Below are positions 1 through 5,182 of a stretch of 5,271 bases of DNA, piece by piece. The notes beneath the pieces are model-generated. The model made no database searches, was not told where the DNA came from, and saw only the letters and a list, made by a program, of their open reading frames with translations. Positions within the stretch are counted from its first letter, which is position 1. Each line of letters starts with the position of its first letter. This DNA comes from Desulfovibrionaceae bacterium (GTDB taxonomy: Bacteria > Desulfobacterota > Desulfovibrionia > Desulfovibrionales > Desulfovibrionaceae). Made by a program: the position numbers and the translations under genes. The stretch lies in assembly GCA_009783115.1 (NCBI GenBank), contig WRHT01000110.1:1-5271 (forward strand), given 5' to 3'.

Positions 1-348
1 GCGGTCAACGCCGTCAATAAGGTTGCCCGCGTCATCGGAATAAGCGCCCAGACGGCCTGTGGAGCCTTCACCGGCGGCCGTGGCCAGATCCGGGACAAAG
101 GCCGCCAAAAAATCCGCCACGCTGAGTTCCGCGCCCGACACCACCAGACTGTTGTCCATAAAAAGAAAAAAATCCTGCAAAACAATACTGCCGCCCTGAT
201 CAAAGTTAAAGACCAGGTCATTGTCCTGTTTGAGCATATCCACATCGACTTCGCCGGGAGTAAAACCAAGATTAACCCGCTGTCCTTCCGTCACCGCATA
301 AACAATACGATCTCCGGAGGCGGGAACAGTCAGCTCGCTGTCAGCCAT
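1..348 (-). CDS. Large type I-secreted (LapA/BapA-like) adhesin, N-terminal fragment
   Basis: Partial gene: 116 codons from an ATG at 348, open to the left edge with no stop. The start is supported by AAGGAG at 355-360, 6 nt upstream. There is no Sec signal peptide. Residues about 32-56 read as a beta-rich segment (NDLVFNFDQGGSIVLQDFF, residues 43-61), which resembles the N-terminal retention or 'BapA prefix-like' domain of giant repeat adhesins secreted by type I systems. Residues 90-93 are TAAG, followed by a Gly/Ser/Asp-rich linker (GAYSDDAG, residues 101-108). In the LapA family, a TAAG site after the retention module is cut by the periplasmic protease LapG, releasing the adhesin from the cell surface. 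Such proteins usually run to thousands of residues with repeats and C-terminal RTX signals, none visible here. Codon use is more AT-rich than in the neighbouring kinase. The family call is from pattern memory; the rest of the gene could show it to be a shorter RTX protein. Confidence 0.68.
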   Translation of the reverse strand, partial: MADSELTVPASGDRIVYAVTEGQRVNLGFTPGEVDVDMLKQDNDLVFNFDQGGSIVLQDFFLFMDNSLVVSGAELSVADFLAAFVPDLATAAGEGSTGRLGAYSDDAGNLIDGVDR

Positions 349-354
349 ATTCAA

Positions 355-360
355 CTCCTT
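355..360 (-). promoter_or_regulatory. Ribosome binding site of the adhesin gene
   Basis: The minus strand reads AAGGAG, then 6 nt, then ATG at 348. This is a near-perfect Shine-Dalgarno sequence with good spacing, and it fixes the start of the partial adhesin gene. Confidence 0.8.
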
Positions 361-428
361 GATTTTAGATCCGGTTCCGCAGGACTATCGAAGCAACCAA
401 ATACTGCCAGTTACAAGTTTAATGGCTA

Positions 429-458
429 ATTATATAATTCGACAACGGATATAATGAA
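429..458 (-). promoter_or_regulatory. Candidate sigma70-type promoter for the adhesin
   Basis: On the minus strand a consensus -10 hexamer TATAAT (434-429) lies 18 nt after a weak -35 TTCATT (458-453). The -10 falls inside the palindrome AATTATATAATT. A competing pair is TTGTCG (445-440) with TAAACT (421-416), also 18 nt apart. Transcription would start roughly 75 nt upstream of the ATG at 348. The region is AT-rich, so chance hexamers are expected and the exact promoter is uncertain. Confidence 0.35.
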
Positions 459-562
459 TCATCTATTATTGCCAGTCCTAAAATTATAGCTTTTTCAGGC
501 GCGCCTATAGCCTCATCCGGCGACAAAGGGGCGATGGCGCATCCGTTCCGCATATGGAGCGC

Positions 563-581
563 AAGGCCTAAACCTGGCCTT
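563..581 (-). terminator. Possible hairpin terminator after the sensor kinase
   Basis: The minus strand reads AAGGCC-AGGTTTA-GGCCTT, a perfect 6-bp stem with a 7-nt loop that begins at the last base of the kinase stop codon. There is no U-tract after it (GCGCTCC follows), so it is not a classical intrinsic terminator. It may be a weak terminator, an mRNA 3'-end stabiliser, or part of the flanking repeat described in the findings. Confidence 0.3.
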
Positions 582-3313
582 CAGGACGTGCTTTCGCCGT
601 CCAGGCGGCCACGCGGAAGATAGGTGCGCAGTTTCAGCAGCACGTTATCCAGGTCCAGCGGTTTGCCCACATGGTCGTTCATGCCGGCTTCCGCGCCTTT
701 TTCAATGTCCTCGCGGAATACATTAGCGGTCATGGCGACAATGGGCACGGATTTGGCCTTCGGGATTTCAAGGGCCCGGATGCGGCGTGTGGCTTCGTAG
801 CCATCCATTTCCGGCATCTGCACGTCCATAAAAATCATGTCATAGGCCTCGGGCGCGGCCTCAAACATCCGCACGGCCTCCTCCCCGTTTTCCGCGCAGT
901 CAATGGCCAGCTTGGTAGGTTCCAGAAGCGACAGGACTATTTCCCGGTTGATCTCCACGTCTTCGGCCAGGAGAATCCGGCATCCCAGGAAACACTCGGT
1001 TTCGCCGGACTGCCTTTCCTGGTCCGCCACCATGCGCGCCACCCCGAGACACCTGTTAATGCAGTCGGATATATCCGAAGGAAAAAGGGGTTTGGGCAGG
1101 AAGGCGTCCACGCCTACATGTTCGGCATCGCCCTTCATCATGCCCCAATCGGCGGCGGAGATCATGACCACCGCGGCATTATTGCCGTTGTCCGCCTTGA
1201 TGTCGCGGGCCAGCTCCATACCGTCCATGCCGGGCATCTTCCAGTCCACAAAGCATATGCCATACGGCCCGTCATTCCTAATTTTCACCCAGGCCTCATC
1301 GCCGCTGCCCGCGGTGTCGCAGAAAATGCCGTGCGCCTGCAAAATCTCTCTGAAATATTCGCGGATACCCGCATCGTCATCCACTACCAGCACCCGCAAG
1401 GATTTTTTGTCAACCCAGGCGGCGGGCGGGGGCTGTTTGCCTTCCTTTCCCACCTCGGCCCGGATGGTAAAGGCAAAGGTGGAGCCTTTATCGGGTTCGG
1501 AGACTATCCAGATCCGGCCGCCCATCATCTCGATAATGCGCTTGGAGATGGCCAGCCCCAGCCCTGTGCCGCCGAATTTGCGCGCAATGCTGCTGTCGGC
1601 CTGTTCAAAGGAGGAAAAAAGGCGCGACTGCTGTTCTTCTGAAATGCCTATTCCCGTATCGCTGACCTCAACCTGGATGGTGTGGACGCCGTCTTCTTCC
1701 CCGGCCTGGAAGGCGTTAAGGCGTACGCCGCCGCCTTCCGGGGTAAACTTGACGGCGTTGCCCAGCAGATTGGTGATCACCTGGGCCAAGCGCTGCTCAT
1801 CGCCGTTCAGAAAACGCGGGATGCGCTGATCTATATGTACGGTGTAATTTTGCCGCTTCTCGTCCACCCGGAAGGCAATGACGTCCGAGACCTTTCTGAG
1901 CATTCTTTCAAAGTCGAAACCGGTGAAGGACAATTCAAACTTGTTGGCCTCGATCTTCGACATGTCCAGGATGTCATTGATCACCCCGAGCAAATGATTG
2001 GAGGCCTCGCTGATCTTGTCCAGGCAGTAGTCCTTTTTCTCTATGTCGGAAGAATTCCTGGCGATGCTGGTCATGCCGATCACCGCGTTCATCGGCGTAC
2101 GCATCTCATGGCTCATATTGGAAAGAAAGGCGCTTTTGGCGCTCGAAGCGACGTTGGCCGCCTCAATGCGCTCGTGCAGGGTGTCAATCATCATCTTCAG
2201 GGCCTCGGCCAGTTTGCCGCTTTCCCCCTGTCCATCGACCGCGAGATCGTCCCAAAGCCGGGCGCGCACCTCTTCTGAATGCTCATAAGCTCCGCTGGAA
2301 ATAACCATCGCGGCATCCACCAGCTTCTCCAGGGGGCGCACGATGCTCCGGGCGAGCATGGACAGGGCTAGCAGGGTCGCGGCAAACATGACTCCGGTGA
2401 TCAGCAGGATGGAGAAGAGCAGATCGTATGACGATTGCATCATTTCGCTTTGATCGAAAACCACGGCGATCTTCCAGCCTATGTTATCCATAGCGCGAAT
2501 GACTATGTACTCATCCAGGCCGTGCGTTCCCACGCCGTACATCACCCCGTTGGGGGCGGCGGCCATGCGTTTGCGCAAGGCCGGATAGTCCTCCGGGGGC
2601 ATGGGCAGGTATTCCGGATGATGCCCGTCCACGATGATCCTGCCGTTCTGATCAAAGACGACCAGGTAGCCGGTCTTCAAAATGCGCCGCTCGGCCAGAT
2701 CGCTGGTCAGGCTGTCCAGACTGTAGTCCACGCCCAGAAGTCCCAGGGGCCGGTCTTGCAAATCCCGGGTTCTGACCAGGATGCTGCACACCATGTCGCC
2801 GCCGGTAGTCAGATAGGGCGTGGTCACGGTCACCTCGCGGGCGCTCTGCATGGCCTCCTTGTACCAGGACCGCTGGCGCGGGTCGTAACCCGCGTTCTTG
2901 ATGTGTCCTTCCGGAGCCTGGGCGTATTCGCCGTCGTCATTGGCCATGAATACCAGGCCGTAATTCTCGTTGGAACGGGACACCCTGATGAATTCATCAT
3001 AAATAAACCGCTCATGGGGCGGATGGTTGGCGTAGAGCAGAGTGGTGGTTCCCTTGGTGTCCAGGTAGCTGGTCAGCTTTCCCCGCGAACCGCGCACCAG
3101 GGGGAGGGACGCCAGGTAACGGACGCTCATCTCCCCGGGACTCAGGAAGGTGTTGATCCATTCCTCCACCCGTTCGGTCTGGGAACGGGCCAAAGTGAGA
3201 AAGGATTCGTCCGCGGCCTCCTTGGCCGAGGAGAACACCAGCAGGGAAATGGCTCCAAAGGCCAGGATCAGACAAGCCGAGATGGTCAGGATAAGACGTA
3301 TGCGTATGGACAT
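581..3313 (-). CDS. Hybrid sensor histidine kinase: dCache sensor, HAMP, HisKA, HATPase, two receivers
   Basis: A membrane-bound two-component sensor of 910 residues, autophosphorylating on His and passing phosphate to Asp. TM1 is about residues 7-27, followed by a periplasmic dCache domain (about 35-290) containing the run DPRQRSWY (144-151) and GVDYSL (194-199). TM2 is about 298-319 and HAMP about 320-382. The HisKA H-box is SHEMRTP with phospho-His H402. The ATPase has an N-box around N515/N519, G1 DTGIG (552-556) and G2 GGTGLGL (581-587). Receiver 1 (about 639-757) has D645-D647, phospho-Asp D690, S719 and K741. Receiver 2 (about 778-898) has E784/D785, D830, T862 and K884. All key residues are present, so it should be active. 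There is no HPt or output domain, so a separate HPt or response regulator is probably needed. The start at 3313 gives an intact TM1; the ribosome site is weak (CGGGGG). It is transcribed towards the adhesin gene. Its target is unknown. Confidence 0.95.
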   Translation of the reverse strand: MSIRIRLILTISACLILAFGAISLLVFSSAKEAADESFLTLARSQTERVEEWINTFLSPGEMSVRYLASLPLVRGSRGKLTSYLDTKGTTTLLYANHPPHERFIYDEFIRVSRSNENYGLVFMANDDGEYAQAPEGHIKNAGYDPRQRSWYKEAMQSAREVTVTTPYLTTGGDMVCSILVRTRDLQDRPLGLLGVDYSLDSLTSDLAERRILKTGYLVVFDQNGRIIVDGHHPEYLPMPPEDYPALRKRMAAAPNGVMYGVGTHGLDEYIVIRAMDNIGWKIAVVFDQSEMMQSSYDLLFSILLITGVMFAATLLALSMLARSIVRPLEKLVDAAMVISSGAYEHSEEVRARLWDDLAVDGQGESGKLAEALKMMIDTLHERIEAANVASSAKSAFLSNMSHEMRTPMNAVIGMTSIARNSSDIEKKDYCLDKISEASNHLLGVINDILDMSKIEANKFELSFTGFDFERMLRKVSDVIAFRVDEKRQNYTVHIDQRIPRFLNGDEQRLAQVITNLLGNAVKFTPEGGGVRLNAFQAGEEDGVHTIQVEVSDTGIGISEEQQSRLFSSFEQADSSIARKFGGTGLGLAISKRIIEMMGGRIWIVSEPDKGSTFAFTIRAEVGKEGKQPPPAAWVDKKSLRVLVVDDDAGIREYFREILQAHGIFCDTAGSGDEAWVKIRNDGPYGICFVDWKMPGMDGMELARDIKADNGNNAAVVMISAADWGMMKGDAEHVGVDAFLPKPLFPSDISDCINRCLGVARMVADQERQSGETECFLGCRILLAEDVEINREIVLSLLEPTKLAIDCAENGEEAVRMFEAAPEAYDMIFMDVQMPEMDGYEATRRIRALEIPKAKSVPIVAMTANVFREDIEKGAEAGMNDHVGKPLDLDNVLLKLRTYLPRGRLDGESTS
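2108..2110 (-). other. Phospho-accepting histidine codon (H402) of the kinase
   Basis: The minus-strand codon CAT encodes H402 within the H-box NMSHEMRTPMNAV. By family knowledge this is the site of autophosphorylation. Confidence 0.9.
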
Positions 3314-3349
3314 GGCGCCCCCGATAATTCGCGCTTAGGCCTTGCCGCG

Positions 3350-3378
3350 ATGATACATAGTTTTGCGACTAAAGACCA
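3350..3378 (-). promoter_or_regulatory. Weak candidate promoter for the sensor kinase
   Basis: On the minus strand TATCAT (3355-3350, five of six matches to the -10 consensus) lies 17 nt after TGGTCT (3378-3373, three of six matches to the -35). It would start transcription about 30 nt upstream of the kinase ATG. The poor -35 suggests low or activator-dependent expression, or that the true promoter lies elsewhere. Confidence 0.3.
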
Positions 3379-3401
3379 TCGTTAATTCCAAAGCCGCCCG
3401 A

Positions 3402-3430
3402 TTGACGTTTGGCCCTTAGGCCGCTAAATT
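3402..3430 (+). promoter_or_regulatory. Sigma70-type promoter for the right-hand operon
   Basis: TTGACG (3402-3407, five of six matches to the -35) is followed by exactly 17 nt and then TAAATT (3425-3430, four of six matches to the -10). Transcription would begin near 3437, giving a leader of about 150 nt before the ATG at 3587. The spacer contains the small dyad GGCC-CTTA-GGCC (3411-3422), a possible operator. This is the best promoter match in the window. Confidence 0.55.
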
Positions 3431-3475
3431 GTTTCTTAAAAATAACTTTGGAACACCTTAACATAAAAACGCGCT

Positions 3476-3574
3476 ATGGGAACAGGAATCGAAACCGCGC
3501 TCAAAACCATGGGAAAAATTATGCAACAGACCGAACGGCTCCAGAGCGGCATGGCCGGCATGCGGCAGGGTTAG
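3476..3574 (+). CDS. Possible 32-residue leader ORF upstream of the membrane synthase gene
   Basis: ATG at 3476 to TAG at 3572-3574 encodes a 32-residue Met/Gln/Gly-rich peptide (starts MGTGIETALKTMGKIM), which resembles no family I know. It lies inside the predicted leader transcript and ends 12 nt before the start of the next gene. It is in the same reading frame, separated only by the TAG and four codons. The second half uses GC-ending codons like real genes here. There is no clear Shine-Dalgarno sequence before 3476. It could be a leader peptide coupled to the downstream gene, the remains of a longer gene, or chance. Confidence 0.25.
   Translation: MGTGIETALKTMGKIMQQTERLQSGMAGMRQG
3549..3563 (+). 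repeat. Small hairpin just upstream of the synthase start
   Basis: GCATG-GCCGG-CATGC forms a 5-bp stem with a 5-nt loop, 23 nt before the ATG at 3587 and inside the possible leader ORF. An overlapping alternative, GCCG-GCATG-CGGC (3554-3566), could compete with it. It might influence translation initiation, but stems this short also arise by chance. Confidence 0.2.
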
Positions 3575-3586
3575 GCCACGTCCCCC

Positions 3587-5179
3587 ATGCTTGAAGCCGT
3601 AGCTTTTTTATGCGGGGCCGCGGTCATGGCCCTGGAGATGACCGGCTCCCGCCTGCTCTCTCCGTACCTGGGCAGCTCGGTGCTGGTCTGGACCGCCCTC
3701 ATCGGAGTGATCATGGCCTTTTTGTCATGTGGCTACTGGCTTGGCGGCAAGGCCGCGGACCGCGGACCCAGTTCCCTCCGGCTGGCCGCCCTCATCCTGG
3801 CCGCGGCCTTTTGCGTGCTGATCATCGGCCTCTTTCACCAGGGCCTCCTGTCCTGGGTCAGCGGCATGTCCATGTACCCGGAGTACGCCGCCATGCTGGC
3901 GGCCGCCATGCTTTTCGGGCCGGCCAGCCTGCTCCTGGGCATGGTTTCGCCCTATGCCGTGCGGGTGGCCCTGGAAACGCGCCAAACCGCCGTGGAAAAA
4001 TCCGGGGCGATCATCGGGCGTTTTTCCGCCGCCGGGGCCATCGGCTCCATCCTGGGCACCTTTGCAGGCGGCTACTACCTCATTGCCTGGGTCGGATCCC
4101 GCCAGAGCCTCTATTTCATCTCCACTTCCCTGCTCTTCGTGGCCTTGGCCGCCCTTTTCTCGGACAAGGTCCGCCTGCGCCGCCAGAAACTACCCCTGCT
4201 CATCATCTGCGGCCTGGGGCTGGGTCTCGTCCTGAACCTCCAGGCCGGGTACAGCCGGCATATGCTGGAAAAAAACGAACGGGCCGCCGGCGACTTCCGC
4301 CTGGACACCCGCTACAGCCATCTGCATATATGGGAAAGCAACCATGCGGACCGCCTCCGTATGCGCGTCCTCTCCACCCCCCCCCAACTGACCCAGGCGG
4401 CCATGGATTTGGACGACCCCCAACGGCTGTGCCTGGAATACACAAAACACTTCTCCCTGGCCTGGCAGTTGCGCCCCGAGGCCGAAAAATTCCTCCTTCT
4501 GGGCGGGGCGGCCTACTCCATACCCAAGTACCTCCTCGGCACCAGGGATAGGCTGGCCCTGGACGTGGTGGAGATTGACCCGGCCATGACCGCGCTTGCG
4601 CGGGAATTATTCGCCTTGCGGGAAGACAGCCGCCTGCGCGTCCACCATGAGGACGCCCGCACCTACCTGAACCGCTATGCCTCCTCCAAGGCGGCGGATT
4701 ATGACATCATCATGGCCGACGCCTTCAGCTCCACCTATAACATCCCCTTTCAGCTCTGCACCGTGGAATTCGCCGGGCGCGTCCATGATTCCCTGGCTCC
4801 GGGGGGCATCTACATAGCCAACGTCCTTTCGGCCGTGACCGGGGAAAAATCCCTGCTGCTGCGCAGCTTCCGGGCCAGCTTCGAGCGGGTATTCCCCTCG
4901 GTGCATGTCTTCCCGCTCAGGCCGGGCGCGCCCTCCACCGTGCAAAATATCATGCTCCTGGCCATGAAAGAGGAACTCCCCACCCAGGAGGTCTTGGAAA
5001 ATGCCGGCCTGAACCGGCGGATCTCTTCCTCCCACCCGCAACAGGCGGTGGAGGAGTTCGCCCTGGCTTACAAAATGCTGCGTAACGAATGGCGGATCAT
5101 TCTGGAGGAGGACCTCCCGCCCCTGTACGACAACTTTGCTCCGGTGGAGCGCTACTCCCTGCCGCTTATGAGGGAATAA
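3587..5179 (+). CDS. Membrane-fused spermidine-synthase-like protein
   Basis: A 530-residue protein. Residues 1-220 form an integral membrane domain of about seven hydrophobic segments (near 4-24, 30-53, 64-84, 98-120, 145-168, 174-191, 202-219). The conserved-looking elements EMTGSRLLSPYLGSS (17-31) and GGKAADR (53-59) are typical of proteins annotated as fused MFS/spermidine synthase. Residues about 240-450 are a spermidine-synthase/methyltransferase-like Rossmann fold: loop LLLGGAAYS (303-311), acidic strand end VVEIDP (327-332), HHEDAR (353-358) and the DYDIIMADAF strand with D378. The C-terminus has PPLYDNFAPVERY (511-523), a common ending in this family. True spermidine synthases have GGGDGG in the first loop; here it is GGAAYS, so ordinary aminopropyl transfer is doubtful and the substrate is unknown. 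ATG 3587 is chosen because it begins directly at TM1; its Shine-Dalgarno is weak. It is the first major gene of an operon with the reductase at 5183. A C9 tract lies at 4377-4385. Confidence 0.85.
   Translation: MLEAVAFLCGAAVMALEMTGSRLLSPYLGSSVLVWTALIGVIMAFLSCGYWLGGKAADRGPSSLRLAALILAAAFCVLIIGLFHQGLLSWVSGMSMYPEYAAMLAAAMLFGPASLLLGMVSPYAVRVALETRQTAVEKSGAIIGRFSAAGAIGSILGTFAGGYYLIAWVGSRQSLYFISTSLLFVALAALFSDKVRLRRQKLPLLIICGLGLGLVLNLQAGYSRHMLEKNERAAGDFRLDTRYSHLHIWESNHADRLRMRVLSTPPQLTQAAMDLDDPQRLCLEYTKHFSLAWQLRPEAEKFLLLGGAAYSIPKYLLGTRDRLALDVVEIDPAMTALARELFALREDSRLRVHHEDARTYLNRYASSKAADYDIIMADAFSSTYNIPFQLCTVEFAGRVHDSLAPGGIYIANVLSAVTGEKSLLLRSFRASFERVFPSVHVFPLRPGAPSTVQNIMLLAMKEELPTQEVLENAGLNRRISSSHPQQAVEEFALAYKMLRNEWRIILEEDLPPLYDNFAPVERYSLPLMRE
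4377..4385 (+). repeat. C9 homopolymer within the spermidine-synthase-like gene
   Basis: Nine consecutive C residues span the codons for T264-P265-P266-Q267, between the membrane and Rossmann domains. The frame is intact as given. Loss or gain of one base would truncate the protein before its catalytic-type domain. Confidence 0.9.
5171..5175 (+). promoter_or_regulatory. Ribosome binding site of the downstream reductase gene
   Basis: AGGGA lies in the last codons of the synthase-like gene, 7 nt before the ATG at 5183. The site overlaps the upstream coding sequence and only 3 nt separate the two genes, which points to one transcript and possible translational coupling. Confidence 0.6.
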
Positions 5180-5182
5180 AAA

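Larger units (their letters stand above)
349..580. other. AT-rich intergenic region between kinase and adhesin
   Basis: This 232-bp gap has no convincing gene on either strand. Positions about 400-490 are strongly AT-rich compared with the GC-rich genes on both sides. It contains a candidate minus-strand promoter, a 12-bp palindrome (AATTATATAATT, 428-439), a 12-bp imperfect direct repeat (400-411 and 465-476), an AGGCGCGCCT palindrome at 497-506, and a hairpin just downstream of the kinase stop. Its size and composition suggest that the adhesin has its own promoter rather than relying only on read-through from the kinase. Confidence 0.6.
3314..3586. other. Divergent intergenic region
   Basis: This 273-bp region separates the leftward kinase from the rightward operon. 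It is AT-richer than the genes, particularly at about 3425-3470. It holds a strong-looking rightward promoter (3402-3430), a weak leftward one (3350-3378), three copies of TTAGGCC on the plus strand (3335-3341, 3416-3422, 3571-3577) and a possible 32-codon leader ORF (3476-3574). No RNA gene or known riboswitch is recognisable. Confidence 0.6.

Noticed and set aside
393..409. Sigma54-like promoter TGGCA...TTGC on the minus strand upstream of the adhesin
   Set aside because: The GG and GC doublets are 12 nt apart instead of the required 10.
497..506. AGGCGCGCCT palindrome as a terminator or attachment site
   Set aside because: It has no loop, no adjacent T-run in the right place and no second copy in the window.
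671..1642. Long plus-strand open frame (323 codons) opposite the kinase gene
   Set aside because: It is antisense to a complete kinase with all motifs, its product is a His/Gly/Pro-rich string with no domain, and it follows from the GC-biased third positions of the real gene.
2435..3385. Long plus-strand open frame (316 codons) opposite the kinase sensor domain
   Set aside because: Same reason: low-complexity His/Gly-rich product, antisense to a well-supported gene, and no ribosome site.
3409..3594. 61-codon plus-strand frame across the divergent region
   Set aside because: It begins inside the predicted promoter, has no ribosome site, and overlaps the start of the synthase-like gene out of frame.
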